A stretch of DNA of 64,000 nt from Fimenecus sp045631225 (GCA_045631225.1 JAZQUG010000038.1:1-64000); one strand, 5' to 3'. Counted from the stretch's first letter, positions 52,346 to 61,474 are shown. Translations and numbers: made by a program. Notes: generated by a model not told the origin, from the sequence alone.

Positions 52346-53179
52346 ATGGGAAAAAAAGACTTATCAAATTGGCTTGTCGTGTCGGATATTGATGGTACCC
52401 TCAATAATAAATTCAGACAGTTGCCAAAAAGAAATTACGAAGCAATCTGTCGTTTTGTAAATGAGTGTAATGGTCATTTTACCTTGGCATCAGGCAGAAA
52501 TGTTCAGTCAATGCGTAAACATTATGAGAGATTACCAATAAAAGGTACTCCCGCTGTAATACTTAACGGTGCAGGTGTTTATGATTACTCACAAGAAAAA
52601 ATGCTTCATTTTGATGCTATCAATGACTATGCAATCGATTTGGTGTTCGAAATATACAAAAGATTTCCGTTAGTTGAAATCGAAATTTTAACAGATAAAA
52701 TGATTTATACGCTTAATTCCAGAATTTTTGCAAAGGTAATGGTCAGAGCGGATAAGTTACATTACAAAAATTGTAAACATCCCGATGAAATTCCAAGAGA
52801 TAATTGGGGAAAGGTTATTTTCCTTGGTATGCCTGATTTGATTATGAGAATCAGAAAATATGTTGATACTTTAACAGATACGCGAGCAAACTTTATGTCA
52901 AGCTCAATTTCATCCTTTGAAATGCTTAATGAAGGTGTACATAAAGGCTCAGCACTTATGAAAATTGCTGAAATGTATGGTATCGAACAAAAACATACTG
53001 CTGCAATCGGTGACTATTTCAACGATTACGATATGTTAAAAACCGTAGGACTTCCGGCATGTTGCGGACAAGCACCGAAGGCAATGCACGAAATCGCAAA
53101 ATTCCATGCGTGTCATTGTAACGGCGGTGCAGTTGCAGACTTGCTCGATTATATAATGAACGATTATAAGGAGGAATAA
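52346..53179 (+). CDS. HAD-superfamily Cof-type hydrolase
   Basis: 277 residues. Motif I WLVVSDIDGTLNNKF (~9-23), motif II TLASGRN, a C2-type cap, and motif IV AAIGDYFNDYDMLKTVGLP with GGAVADLLDYIM at the end. This group dephosphorylates sugar phosphates or similar small molecules; the substrate is unknown. A GTG at 52337 lies inside the CAGGAGGTG ribosome binding site, so ATG 52346 is the start. The gene overlaps nothing but follows rluD by 1 bp. Confidence 0.88.
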   Translation: MGKKDLSNWLVVSDIDGTLNNKFRQLPKRNYEAICRFVNECNGHFTLASGRNVQSMRKHYERLPIKGTPAVILNGAGVYDYSQEKMLHFDAINDYAIDLVFEIYKRFPLVEIEILTDKMIYTLNSRIFAKVMVRADKLHYKNCKHPDEIPRDNWGKVIFLGMPDLIMRIRKYVDTLTDTRANFMSSSISSFEMLNEGVHKGSALMKIAEMYGIEQKHTAAIGDYFNDYDMLKTVGLPACCGQAPKAMHEIAKFHACHCNGGAVADLLDYIMNDYKEE

Positions 53180-53184
53180 TTATT

Positions 53185-54033
53185 ATGAATAATTCTCTTA
53201 AACACGAATTAGAATTATTTGCCGTTAAAGAAAGAATGTTAATTCTTGAAGGTATTTACAATGCTAAGGCAGGACATCCGGGCGGTTCACTTTCAATTGC
53301 TGAGCTTATGGCATATCTTTACAATGTAGAGATGAAGGTTGACCCTGCAAATCCTAAATGGGATGACAGAGACCGTTTTGTTCTTTCAAAGGGACATGCA
53401 GCACCTGCACTTTATGCAACACTTGCACTTAAGGGATTCTTTCCGACAGAAGATATTAAAACACTTCGTAAATCAGATTCATATCTTCAGGGTCATCCAA
53501 GTATGAAGTGTGTACCCGGTGTTGATATGAGTACAGGCTCACTTGGTCAGGGTATCTCAACTGCAGTCGGTATGGCACTTGCTGCAAAGTATGATAAAAA
53601 GGAAACAAGAGTATATACAATTCTCGGTGACGGTGAAATCGAAGAGGGTCAGGTTTGGGAAGCTGCAATGTTTGCAAGTGCAAAGAAGCTTGATAATCTT
53701 GTGGTAATCGTTGATAATAACAATCTTCAGATTGATGGTAGTATTGAAGAAGTTAACTCACCATATCCAATTCCTGAAAAGTTTGTTGCATTTGGTTTCA
53801 ACACAATCGAAATTGATGGTAATAATTTTGACGAAATTGAAACAGCATTCGAAAACGCAAAGAATACAAAGGGTGCTCCAACAGCAATTATTGCTAAGAC
53901 AGTTAAGGGTAAAGGCGTTTCTTATATGGAAAATCAGGTTAACTGGCATGGTGCAGCACCTAATGAAGAGCTCTATAATACAGCTGTAGCAGAACTTACT
54001 GCAAAACTTAACGAATTGGAGGCAGCAAAATGA
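53185..54033 (+). CDS. Transketolase, N-terminal subunit
   Basis: 282 residues: the thiamine-pyrophosphate-binding half. Motifs: AKAGHPGGSLSIAELMAYLY (~28-47), LSKGHAAPALYA (~68-79), GSLGQGIS and the TPP motif GDGEIEEGQVWEAAMFAS...NNNLQIDG (~150-183). Works with the next gene as a split transketolase of the pentose phosphate pathway. Overlaps the C-terminal subunit gene by 4 bp (ATGA). Confidence 0.95.
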   Translation: MNNSLKHELELFAVKERMLILEGIYNAKAGHPGGSLSIAELMAYLYNVEMKVDPANPKWDDRDRFVLSKGHAAPALYATLALKGFFPTEDIKTLRKSDSYLQGHPSMKCVPGVDMSTGSLGQGISTAVGMALAAKYDKKETRVYTILGDGEIEEGQVWEAAMFASAKKLDNLVVIVDNNNLQIDGSIEEVNSPYPIPEKFVAFGFNTIEIDGNNFDEIETAFENAKNTKGAPTAIIAKTVKGKGVSYMENQVNWHGAAPNEELYNTAVAELTAKLNELEAAK

Positions 54034-54977
54034 GTGAAGTAATCAAAACAGCAACAAGAGATGCTTATGGTAAAGCACTTGTTGAATTAGGAAATACAGA
54101 TGCTAAAGTTCTTGTTCTTGATGCAGACCTTGCTGCTGCTACAAAGACAGGAATGTTTAAGAAAGAACATCCTGAAAAATTTGTTGACTGTGGTATCGCA
54201 GAAGGTAATATGATGGGTATTGCTGCAGGTCTTGCAGCATCAGGATATACTGTATTTGCATCATCATTTGCAATGTTTGCAGCCGGTCGTGCATTTGAAC
54301 AGGTAAGAAACTCAATCGGTTATCCTCACCTTAATGTTAAAATCGGTGCAACTCACGCTGGTATTTCCGTTGGTGAAGACGGTGCAAGCCATCAGTGTTG
54401 CGAAGACATCGGTCTTATGAGAACAATTCCAGGTATGGTAATTCTTAATCCTGCTGATGATATTGAAGCAAGACTTTGTGTTATGGCAGCAGCAGAACAT
54501 GACGGTCCTGTTTATATGCGATTTGGTCGTCTTGCTGTGCCAAGAGTATTTGACGAAAACTATAAGTTTGAAATCGGTAAAGGCACAGTTCTTAAAGAAG
54601 GTGACGATGTAACAATCATCGCAACAGGTCTTATGGTTAATGAAGCACTTATGGCTTATGAAGAACTCAAGGCAGAAGGTATCAATGCAAGAGTTATAAA
54701 TATGGCAACAATCAAACCTATTGACCGTGACATCATCATCGAAAGTGCAAAGAAAACAGGCGTAATCGTAACAGCTGAAGAGCACAATGTTATCGGTGGC
54801 CTCGGTTCTGCAGTTGCAGAAGTTGTCTGTGAAACAGTTCCTGTTCCGGTACTTCGTGTAGGTGTTGAAGATACATTCGGAAAATCAGGTCCTGCAGTAC
54901 AGCTTCTTCACGAGTTCGGACTCGATGCAGCAAATATTGTTGCAAAATGTAAAGCAGCAGTAGCATTAAAAAAGTAA
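54030..54977 (+). CDS. Transketolase, C-terminal subunit
   Basis: 315 residues: pyrimidine-binding and C-terminal domains. Motifs: VLDADLAAATKTGMFKKEHPEKFVDCGIAEGNMMGIAAGLA (~31-71, catalytic Glu in AEGNM), PHLNVKIGATHAGISVGEDGASHQ and TAEEHNVIGGLGSAVAE. Together with the preceding gene it makes an active enzyme. A strong terminator follows. Confidence 0.95.
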   Translation: MSEVIKTATRDAYGKALVELGNTDAKVLVLDADLAAATKTGMFKKEHPEKFVDCGIAEGNMMGIAAGLAASGYTVFASSFAMFAAGRAFEQVRNSIGYPHLNVKIGATHAGISVGEDGASHQCCEDIGLMRTIPGMVILNPADDIEARLCVMAAAEHDGPVYMRFGRLAVPRVFDENYKFEIGKGTVLKEGDDVTIIATGLMVNEALMAYEELKAEGINARVINMATIKPIDRDIIIESAKKTGVIVTAEEHNVIGGLGSAVAEVVCETVPVPVLRVGVEDTFGKSGPAVQLLHEFGLDAANIVAKCKAAVALKK

Positions 54978-54991
54978 TTAAACAATAGTAT

Positions 54992-55018
54992 GGCGGGGTC
55001 AAAACCCCGCCCATTTTA
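54992..55018 (+). terminator. Terminator of the split transketolase operon
   Basis: GGCGGGG (54992-54998) pairs with CCCCGCC (55005-55011), followed by CATTTTATAT. Confidence 0.88.
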
Positions 55019-55038
55019 TATAAAAATACAAAAAACTC

Positions 55039-55069
55039 TTGACTTTTACCTAAGGTAAAAATGTAAAAT
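55039..55069 (+). promoter_or_regulatory. MerR-type promoter with operator dyad
   Basis: TTGACT (55039-55044), a long 19-bp spacer and TAAAAT (55064-55069). A dyad TTTTACC-TAA-GGTAAAA (55044-55060) fills the spacer. Overlong spacers bearing a dyad are the hallmark of MerR-activated promoters, and the next gene encodes a MerR-type protein. Confidence 0.82.
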
Positions 55070-55093
55070 CGTCATTGTAAAGGGGGAATTTCT

Positions 55094-56347
55094 GTGAAAA
55101 TTAAAGAAGTTATTAAAGAAACAGGTCTTACTGACAGAGCAATCAGACTTTATGTGGATAATGACCTTATAAAACCTAAATATGACGAAAACTATAGTGG
55201 AAGAAAAAGTATTGATTTCTCTGAAAATGATGTTGAGCAGTTAAAGAACATAGCCACACTTCGAAAAGCTGATTTCTCAATACAGGAAATAAGAATCTTG
55301 CAAACAGGGGGCGAAACAGCACAACATGTTGTTAAGGATTACATAAAAAGAATAAATGAGAGAATACAATTCAATACAGAAATAATTGAAAAAATCGGCA
55401 CTCTTGCTGATGAAGAAAATATCACAATTGAAACTATCTGTCAAAAACTCTCGACTGATTTAAAAGAAAAAAATGTCCCGATAGAGGATATGGAGCTTTC
55501 ACCCAAAGAACAACGAGAAAAAACAATTTTTACAGTTGTTTCAATAATAGGTATGGCATTGTCGCTTGTATTATCTTTGTATATTATTTATTTTCAGTTA
55601 AATTTTTATAAATTTCCACACCCCAAACCATTATATAAAGCGTTTGAAATAGAAGCAATATGTGATGTGCCATTGTTGATGCTTGCTGTTTCTTTTAAAT
55701 GTTTTTTTATTGTACAATTCATTGTATGCTTTGCCATAGCATTTTTCTATAAAGAAAAAATTGTGAATAATCAAAGAAAAGATAAACGTAAAAGAAAAGT
55801 AACAATTCTTACTATAATATGGAGTATTTCCTTGTTGTTATTACCTGTAGCGATTTTTTTCAATATAATTCCAACAACTTATTCTCAAACTGACAATCCA
55901 AATAATTATTTAGATGTTGATAGAGAATTAGAAACGGATTTGACAGATATTTACGAGATTTTTCCTGCTATCATTCCAAATTCTGTAATTGCCGAAAAAT
56001 CTATTTTAGGTGATACGGACAAATATTTCAATGAAACCCAATATTATTATCTTGCATCAGGTGGATTTTTCAATTATAAATATGACATTTTCGCACAGTG
56101 GCAATTAACTGATAAGGTTGAGTACGATACAGCAAAAGAAAAAGCTTTAGATGACATTATAATAGTTCACCAAGAACAAAAAGGTGATTGGTATTGTGTT
56201 TATTTTGAAAAAGAAGAAAAATACGATGGAAATTATTACTACCTGCTTTTTGCATATAATGATAAAACACAAACAGTAAGATATATTTTTGCTCAAGGGT
56301 CAGATTATCATGAATATGAACCATATTATTTAACACAGGAATGGTAA
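55094..56347 (+). CDS. Membrane-anchored MerR-family regulator
   Basis: 417 residues. The N-terminus is a MerR helix-turn-helix: MKIKEVIKETGLTDRAIRLYVDNDLIKP...IDFSENDVEQLKNIATLRKADFSIQEIRIL (~1-73), then a dimerisation coil (~80-130). Unlike standard MerR proteins it continues with three or four membrane helices (~148-168, ~191-220, ~240-262) and a ~150-residue hydrophilic domain rich in Tyr/Asp. So the sensor is probably in the membrane or outside. GTG start with AAAGGGGGAAT. The promoter looks autoregulated. Stand-alone, with no obvious target gene adjacent. Confidence 0.82.
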   Translation: MKIKEVIKETGLTDRAIRLYVDNDLIKPKYDENYSGRKSIDFSENDVEQLKNIATLRKADFSIQEIRILQTGGETAQHVVKDYIKRINERIQFNTEIIEKIGTLADEENITIETICQKLSTDLKEKNVPIEDMELSPKEQREKTIFTVVSIIGMALSLVLSLYIIYFQLNFYKFPHPKPLYKAFEIEAICDVPLLMLAVSFKCFFIVQFIVCFAIAFFYKEKIVNNQRKDKRKRKVTILTIIWSISLLLLPVAIFFNIIPTTYSQTDNPNNYLDVDRELETDLTDIYEIFPAIIPNSVIAEKSILGDTDKYFNETQYYYLASGGFFNYKYDIFAQWQLTDKVEYDTAKEKALDDIIIVHQEQKGDWYCVYFEKEEKYDGNYYYLLFAYNDKTQTVRYIFAQGSDYHEYEPYYLTQEW

Positions 56348-56430
56348 TTTTGCATGACCTTTTTGTTATGGTTTTTGTTATCAAAATAATTGTGTAAATC
56401 ATAATTTTCCAATACAATCTCAATAAAAAT

Positions 56431-56463
56431 GCACCCGACAAAATCCTGTCAGGTGCTATTTTT
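56431..56463. terminator. Bidirectional terminator, MerR gene and trmL
   Basis: GCACCCGACA (56431-56440) pairs with TGTCAGGTGC (56447-56456, one wobble). T-runs on both sides (TTTTTG on plus; AAAAA before the left arm). Confidence 0.87.
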
Positions 56464-56502
56464 GTTATTTATAAGTAATTTTGCACTTTGCATTCTGCAC
56501 TA

Positions 56503-57009
56503 TTATTGCTGGTCTGCCCAATTATAATTTCTCAATTCTCCGCTTTCGAGTAATTGCGGATAATCCCATTGTCTGAGTGTTTCATAAACGCCAATTGCAA
56601 CTGCATTTGAAAGGTTAAGACTTCTTGCTTCGTCAATCATTGGTATTCTCACACACTTGTCAGCATTTTCAAAAAGCAATTTTTCAGGAAGTCCTGCAGT
56701 CTCTTTACCGAAAACAAGATATGTATTATCAGGATATGAAACGTCAGAATGTCTTTTTTGTGCTTTTGTTGAAAAATAGAAGAAATTTCCACCTTGATTT
56801 TTCTCAAAAAATTCTTCCATTGTGTCGTAATATGTAATGTCAAGCAAATACCAGTAATCAAGTCCTGCTCTTTTAAGCTTTTTGTCATCAGGAGTAAATC
56901 CCATTTTACCGACAAGATGAAGTCTTGCACCTGTTGCAGCACAAGTTCTTGCCACATTACCTGTGTTTTGTGGAATTTCAGGTTCAACCATTACTATATT
57001 TAATGTCAT
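56503..57009 (-). CDS. trmL: tRNA (cytidine(34)-2'-O)-methyltransferase TrmL
   Basis: 168 residues, the compact SPOUT/TrmH fold. Motifs: MVEPEIPQNTGNVARTCAATGARLHLVGKMGF (~6-37), YLVFGKETAGLP (~98-109) and IPMIDEARSLNLSNAVAIGVYE (~121-142). Methylates the ribose at wobble position 34 of tRNA-Leu. The frame runs three codons further (GTG 57018), but that codon is in the AAGGTG ribosome binding site; ATG 57009 is preferred. Confidence 0.93.
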   Translation of the reverse strand: MTLNIVMVEPEIPQNTGNVARTCAATGARLHLVGKMGFTPDDKKLKRAGLDYWYLLDITYYDTMEEFFEKNQGGNFFYFSTKAQKRHSDVSYPDNTYLVFGKETAGLPEKLLFENADKCVRIPMIDEARSLNLSNAVAIGVYETLRQWDYPQLLESGELRNYNWADQQ

Positions 57010-57168
57010 TTTTATCACCTTAATTTTAAAAATTTCAATTTCAAAAATATAATAACATTTTTAGTAAAAATTTAAAACACAATTTGATAATTTTTTTTAC
57101 TTTCTTTCAAAAAATATTTTTGCTTCTCAAAATTATATGGAGCAAATCTTAAGGAAAGGAGAAAAAAT

Positions 57169-57348
57169 ATGGATAAGAAACAAGTTGGTAAAGTTGTAGG
57201 TGCAGGTATGCTTGCCGGTACGGCAGCAATGGCTGTGACAAATTCAATGACTGATAAAAGCACTAAAAAGAAGATGAAGAAAACTGCTAAAAAGGCAATG
57301 AATACAGTTAATGATGTTGTTGACAGCGTTAACAAGATGATGAATTAA
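57169..57348 (+). CDS. Small Lys-rich helical protein
   Basis: 59 residues, MDKKQVGKVVGAGMLAGTAAMAVTNSM..., with a Gly/Ala-rich hydrophobic segment (~10-24) and a Lys/Met-rich amphipathic second half (KKKMKKTAKKAMNTVNDVVDSVNKMMN). An excellent AAGGAAAGGAG ribosome binding site precedes the ATG. It ends 11 bp before the deacetylase gene and is probably co-transcribed. No family recognised; the antisense frame here is a shadow. Confidence 0.7.
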   Translation: MDKKQVGKVVGAGMLAGTAAMAVTNSMTDKSTKKKMKKTAKKAMNTVNDVVDSVNKMMN

Positions 57349-57359
57349 GAGGCACACAA

Positions 57360-58226
57360 ATGAAAAGTTTTGTTAAAGTAATTTGTGTAATTCTCTCTAT
57401 ATGTTTACTTTCATCCTGTGAAAGAAAAAACGTAGGTGAATATGAGCCTGAAACAAGTTCTGAAACTTCAACAACAAATAACAATATTGAAACTTCAGTT
57501 TCACCTGAACCTATGGCAGAAAGTAAAAATGCAACGAAATCTCACAGTTTCGGTGTTGCAAAAAATGGTGTTGCAAATGAAATATCGATAAATGCACAAA
57601 AATATTTTGATGAGAATAATTTTAATGCATTTTGTCTTGATACAAAAACAAAGAATAAGGTTTTGTATCTGACTTTTGATTGTGGTTATGAAAATGGATA
57701 CACATCAAAAATTCTCGATATTCTAAAAGAAAAGAAAGTTACCGGGGCATTTTTCTGTACTTTGCCACAGGTTAAGGAAAATCCTGAATTAATCAAAAGA
57801 ATGATAAATGAAGGTCATATTGTTGGAAATCACTCTGTAACACATCCATCTTTTGCTGAAATAACAACTGAACAAATGATAGAAGAAATTAGTGGAATGG
57901 AAAAGTATCTGAAAGAAAATTATAATTATAGTGAACCGTATTTTCGATTTCCAAAAGGTGAATATACAGATAACGCATTAAAAGTTGTAGAATCGTTAGG
58001 TTATACGAGTGTTTTCTGGTCTTTGGCTTATGATGACTGGGATTTGAATAATCAGAAGGGTGAGCAGTATGCTTATGATAAAGTCGTTTCAAGGCTTCAT
58101 CCGGGAGCAGTAATACTCTTGCACTCAGTTTCACCTGATAATGCCAATGCTCTTGACAGTATAATTGATGAAGCAAAGCGTCAGGGATATGCATTTTGTT
58201 CATTGAGAGATTATCCGATAAATTAA
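57360..58226 (+). CDS. PdaA-like polysaccharide deacetylase lipoprotein
   Basis: 288 residues. Lipoprotein signal with lipobox LSSC (Cys ~20) and a Ser/Thr-rich linker. NodB-type domain: KVLYLTFDCGYENGYTSKIL (metal Asp in TFDxG, ~100-119), VGNHSVTHPSF (HxxxH, ~159-169), RFPKGEYTD (~200), and VILLHSVSPD (~260). The TFD-x-GYENG form and ~260-residue core match PdaA/delta-lactam deacetylases of the spore cortex. An SASP gene lies just downstream, which favours a sporulation role. A lipoprotein form is atypical for Bacillus PdaA. Confidence 0.85.
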   Translation: MKSFVKVICVILSICLLSSCERKNVGEYEPETSSETSTTNNNIETSVSPEPMAESKNATKSHSFGVAKNGVANEISINAQKYFDENNFNAFCLDTKTKNKVLYLTFDCGYENGYTSKILDILKEKKVTGAFFCTLPQVKENPELIKRMINEGHIVGNHSVTHPSFAEITTEQMIEEISGMEKYLKENYNYSEPYFRFPKGEYTDNALKVVESLGYTSVFWSLAYDDWDLNNQKGEQYAYDKVVSRLHPGAVILLHSVSPDNANALDSIIDEAKRQGYAFCSLRDYPIN

Positions 58227-58320
58227 CAAAAATTATCAATAATAAAAGTGTTATAAGTGCTTAAACTACTATTGCAAACGCAATTGATATAAAACTTTAA
58301 TTGATAAGGGGTGTATTCAG

Positions 58321-58515
58321 ATGTCAAGAGGTAATAAGAACGTAGTACCAGAAGCTCGTGAGGCTCTCGATCGTTTCAAGATGGAAGCTGCTTCAGAAGT
58401 TGGCGTAAACCTTAAGCAGGGCTACAACGGTGACCTTACTTCAAAGCAGGCAGGTAGTGTCGGCGGTCAGATGGTAAAAAAAATGATTAAAAGTTATGAA
58501 GAAAATATGAAATAA
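58321..58515 (+). CDS. Alpha/beta-type small acid-soluble spore protein
   Basis: 64 residues with the SASP signature: PEAREALDRFKMEAASEVGV (EAxxALDxxKxExAxEhGV, including the GPR protease site) and YNGDLTSKQAGSVGGQMVKKMI. It coats and protects DNA in spores. TAAGGGGTG ribosome binding site. Sequence shows that the host forms endospores. Its promoter is probably forespore-specific; I could not identify boxes with confidence. Confidence 0.96.
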   Translation: MSRGNKNVVPEAREALDRFKMEAASEVGVNLKQGYNGDLTSKQAGSVGGQMVKKMIKSYEENMK

Positions 58516-58535
58516 CCTATTTTCGCAAACTAAAA

Positions 58536-58572
58536 GAACCCGATGGGAAATATCCTGTCGGGTTCGGTTTAT
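58536..58572 (+). terminator. Terminator after the SASP gene
   Basis: GAACCCGA (58536-58543) pairs with TCGGGTTC (58558-58565); the inner stem extends with wobbles. A GGTTTAT tail is T-poor. Confidence 0.75.
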
Positions 58573-58605
58573 ATAAAAATATTTTGAAAATAATTAAAAA
58601 AACTA

Positions 58606-58634
58606 TTGGAAAATCAAAGAGAATGTTATATAAT
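58606..58634 (+). promoter_or_regulatory. Promoter of hprK operon
   Basis: TTGGAA (58606-58611), 17-bp spacer, TATAAT (58629-58634), then GGGGAGG at ~58658. Confidence 0.8.
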
Positions 58635-58671
58635 AATTTAAATATATTCTTATAAAGGGGAGGTAGGCGTT

Positions 58672-59640
58672 TTGGCATCAAATTATTCTGTTTCTTTGGA
58701 AAAAATTATTAACGAATTTGGTCTTGAAACAATATACTTACCATGCGACGCTTGTGATATTTCAATCACATCTCAGGAGGTTAACAGACCGGGACTCTTA
58801 CTTGCAAGTAATGATAAATATTTTGACCCGGCTCGTGTTCAATATCTTGGTTTTTCTGAATTTGAATTTGTTAAGTCTTTCAGCAAAGAAAAACAGCTTG
58901 AGTGTATTGAAAGATTGTTCAGCAAACAACCATCTGTGGTAATTATTACAAGAAGTCTTGAACCTCTTGATGGTATGGTTGAGTTTGCAGAAAAATATCG
59001 TGTTCCTATTTTAAGAACTGCTGAAGCGACTTCTGCAAGTATGTCAACTCTTATTTACTTCCTTGGTACTGCACTTGCGCCTCGTATTACTCGTCATGGT
59101 GTTCTTGTTGAGGTTTACGGTGAAGGTGTTCTTATAGTTGGTGATAGTGGTGTTGGTAAGAGTGAGACAGCCATTGAGCTTATCAAGCGTGGTCATCGTC
59201 TTATTGCTGATGATGCTGTTGAAATAAGAAAAGCATCTGCAAAGACTCTTGTAGGCTCCGCTCCTGATAATATCCGTCATTTTATTGAACTTCGAGGAAT
59301 AGGTATTATCAATGCACGTCGTCTTTTTGGTATGGGTGCTGTTAAGCTTACTGAAAAAATCAATATGGTTATTCAGCTTGAACCTTGGGATAGCTCAAAG
59401 GTATATGACCGTATGGGACTCGATAATGAATACATAAATATTATGGATGTTAAAATTCCTCTTACTGTTGTGCCTGTTAAACCGGGTCGAAACCTTGCAG
59501 TTATTATTGAATGTGCTGCGATGAATAACAGACAGAAAAAAATGGGCTACAATGCTGCTCGTGAGCTTCTTCATCATCTTGGTATGGATGAGGGTTATGA
59601 ACCAAAATCTGAGGAAATTGACATTTGGCAAAATTATTAA
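58672..59640 (+). CDS. hprK: HPr kinase/phosphorylase
   Basis: 322 residues. N-terminal Hpr_K_N domain; C-terminal kinase with Walker A VGDSGVGKSETAIELIKRGHRLIADD (~161-186) and the HprK signature LRGIGIINARRLFG (~209-222). Phosphorylates HPr on Ser46, the central switch of carbon catabolite control in Firmicutes. TTG start; GGGGAGGTAGG lies upstream. First gene of a run hprK-murB-rapZ-whiA. Confidence 0.96.
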   Translation: MASNYSVSLEKIINEFGLETIYLPCDACDISITSQEVNRPGLLLASNDKYFDPARVQYLGFSEFEFVKSFSKEKQLECIERLFSKQPSVVIITRSLEPLDGMVEFAEKYRVPILRTAEATSASMSTLIYFLGTALAPRITRHGVLVEVYGEGVLIVGDSGVGKSETAIELIKRGHRLIADDAVEIRKASAKTLVGSAPDNIRHFIELRGIGIINARRLFGMGAVKLTEKINMVIQLEPWDSSKVYDRMGLDNEYINIMDVKIPLTVVPVKPGRNLAVIIECAAMNNRQKKMGYNAARELLHHLGMDEGYEPKSEEIDIWQNY

Positions 59641-59658
59641 TTGAAAGAAGGTATATCA

Positions 59659-60564
59659 GTGTATAAGGAAATTGCATTATTCGCTGAAAATATTGGTGCT
59701 CAAGTGATTTATGATGCACCTATGAAAAAATATACAAGTTTTAAATGTGGCGGTAATGCAAGTGTGCTGATTATACCCGATTCTGTTGATAGTCTTAATA
59801 AAATAATCGAATTTTCATATTCAAAAAATGTTAAACCTTTTATTATCGGTAATGGTTCAAATCTTTTGGTTACTGATAAAGGTATAAATGGTGTTGTTAT
59901 AAAAATCGGCTCACAGTTATCAAAAATCGAATTGATTGATGATACAACGATTTATTGTGAAGCAGGTGCATCGCTTAAATCTCTTTGTATGTTTGCGCTT
60001 GAAAACTCTCTTTCAGGACTTGAATTTGCATACGGTATTCCGGGCACATTAGGTGGTGCTGTTTATATGAATGCAGGTGCTTACGGTGGAGAAATGAAGG
60101 ATGTTCTTTATTCTGTAAATCATATTGATGATAACGGTAAGACCGGGTCTCTACAAAAGGAAAATCTCCAATTAGGTTATCGTCATAGTGCATATACTAA
60201 AAATGGTTTTGTAATCACATCTGCTGTTATGAAGCTTACAAAAGCAGAAAAAAACGAAATTAAGGCCGCTATGGATGATAAATTACAGAGAAGAAAAGAT
60301 AAACAACCTTTGGAATATCCCAGTGCAGGTAGTACCTTTAAAAGACCTGAAGGTTATTTCGCAGGAGCTTTGATTCAGGATTGCGGACTGAAAGGATATA
60401 CAGTCGGTGGAGCACAGGTTAGTGAAAAACACGCCGGTTTTGTAATAAATAAAGGTGAAGCAACAGCAACTGATGTTATTACACTTATTGGTGATGTACA
60501 AAGAATTGTGTATGAAAAACACGGTGTAATGCTTGAAACCGAAGTTAAAATAGTAGGTGAGTAA
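59659..60564 (+). CDS. murB: UDP-N-acetylenolpyruvoylglucosamine reductase
   Basis: About 301 residues, type II MurB (lacks the Tyr loop). Motifs: PMKKYTSFKCGGNA (~23-36), IIGNGSNLLVTDKGINGVVI (~67-86), GLEFAYGIPGTLGGAVYMNAGAYGGEM (FAD loop, ~124-150), PSAGSTFKRPEG and GGAQVSEKHAGFVINKGEATATD. It reduces UDP-GlcNAc-enolpyruvate in peptidoglycan synthesis. GTG 59659 has GAAAGAAGG at proper distance; TTG 59641 is a possible earlier start. Confidence 0.94.
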   Translation: MYKEIALFAENIGAQVIYDAPMKKYTSFKCGGNASVLIIPDSVDSLNKIIEFSYSKNVKPFIIGNGSNLLVTDKGINGVVIKIGSQLSKIELIDDTTIYCEAGASLKSLCMFALENSLSGLEFAYGIPGTLGGAVYMNAGAYGGEMKDVLYSVNHIDDNGKTGSLQKENLQLGYRHSAYTKNGFVITSAVMKLTKAEKNEIKAAMDDKLQRRKDKQPLEYPSAGSTFKRPEGYFAGALIQDCGLKGYTVGGAQVSEKHAGFVINKGEATATDVITLIGDVQRIVYEKHGVMLETEVKIVGE

Positions 60565-60579
60565 AGGAGACAGACGAAT

Positions 60580-61440
60580 ATGCAACTTGTAATCGTTACA
60601 GGTATGTCAGGTGCAGGTAAATCAAGAGTAATGGATTCACTTGAAGATATAGGCTTTTTCTGTGTTGATAATATGACACCAGAGCTTATACCTACATTTG
60701 TGGGACTTCTTGATGATTCTGCCGAAATACGTGAAAAAGTTGCAATAGTTGCTGATGTTCGTCTTGGTGATTCCCTGTCTTATCTTCCACATGCTCTTGA
60801 TGAACTGAAAAAAATGGGCTGTCAATATAAAATATTGTTCCTTGATGCAGAAAACGATGTTATTCTTCGTCGATATCAGGAAACGAGAAGAAAGCATCCA
60901 CTGATGAACGATAATTCAACAAAATCGTTGAATGATATTATTCCTGAAGAACGGGAAATGCTTAAAAACATAAGAAATATGGCAGATTTTGTTGTTGATT
61001 CATCATTTCTTTCTGTAGCACAGCTTAAGGAAAAAGTTTCAAAAATGTTCCTTGATGATTTTACAGGAGCAATGAAAATAAATGTTGTTTCCTTTGGGTT
61101 TAAATATGGTTCACCAAAAGACTCTGATTTACTTTTTGATGTTCGTTGTCTGCCTAATCCGTTTTATGTTCCTGAACTTAAAACTAAAACAGGACTCGAT
61201 AGTGCAGTTCGTGATTATGTAATGAGTTTTGACGAAGCAAAAAATCTGGAGCCAAAACTTACAGATTTAGTTACATATCTTGTACCTTTATATATTTCCG
61301 AAGGAAAAAGTCAGCTTACGATTTCTGTGGGTTGTACAGGTGGTAAACATCGTTCTGTCGTTTTTGCAGAAACAATTTTTAATGCAATTAAAGAAAAAGG
61401 ATTTAAAGTTTCAGTATCTCACAGAGATATTAACAGATAA
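60580..61440 (+). CDS. rapZ: RapZ/YvcJ-family nucleotide-binding protein
   Basis: 286 residues. Walker A VTGMSGAGKSRVMDSLEDIGFFCVDNMTPELIPTF (~5-39), DVRLGDSL, FLDAENDVILRRYQETRRKHP, and C-terminal DVRCLPNPFY and SVGCTGGKHRSVVFAE. RapZ controls GlcN-6-P synthase sRNA in enterics; YvcJ in Bacillus is GTP-binding with a poorly known role. AAAGGAGAC precedes it. whiA starts 34 bp downstream. Confidence 0.95.
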   Translation: MQLVIVTGMSGAGKSRVMDSLEDIGFFCVDNMTPELIPTFVGLLDDSAEIREKVAIVADVRLGDSLSYLPHALDELKKMGCQYKILFLDAENDVILRRYQETRRKHPLMNDNSTKSLNDIIPEEREMLKNIRNMADFVVDSSFLSVAQLKEKVSKMFLDDFTGAMKINVVSFGFKYGSPKDSDLLFDVRCLPNPFYVPELKTKTGLDSAVRDYVMSFDEAKNLEPKLTDLVTYLVPLYISEGKSQLTISVGCTGGKHRSVVFAETIFNAIKEKGFKVSVSHRDINR

Positions 61441-61474
61441 TAGATTATCTCAGTTACCATAGAGGATTTTTAAT

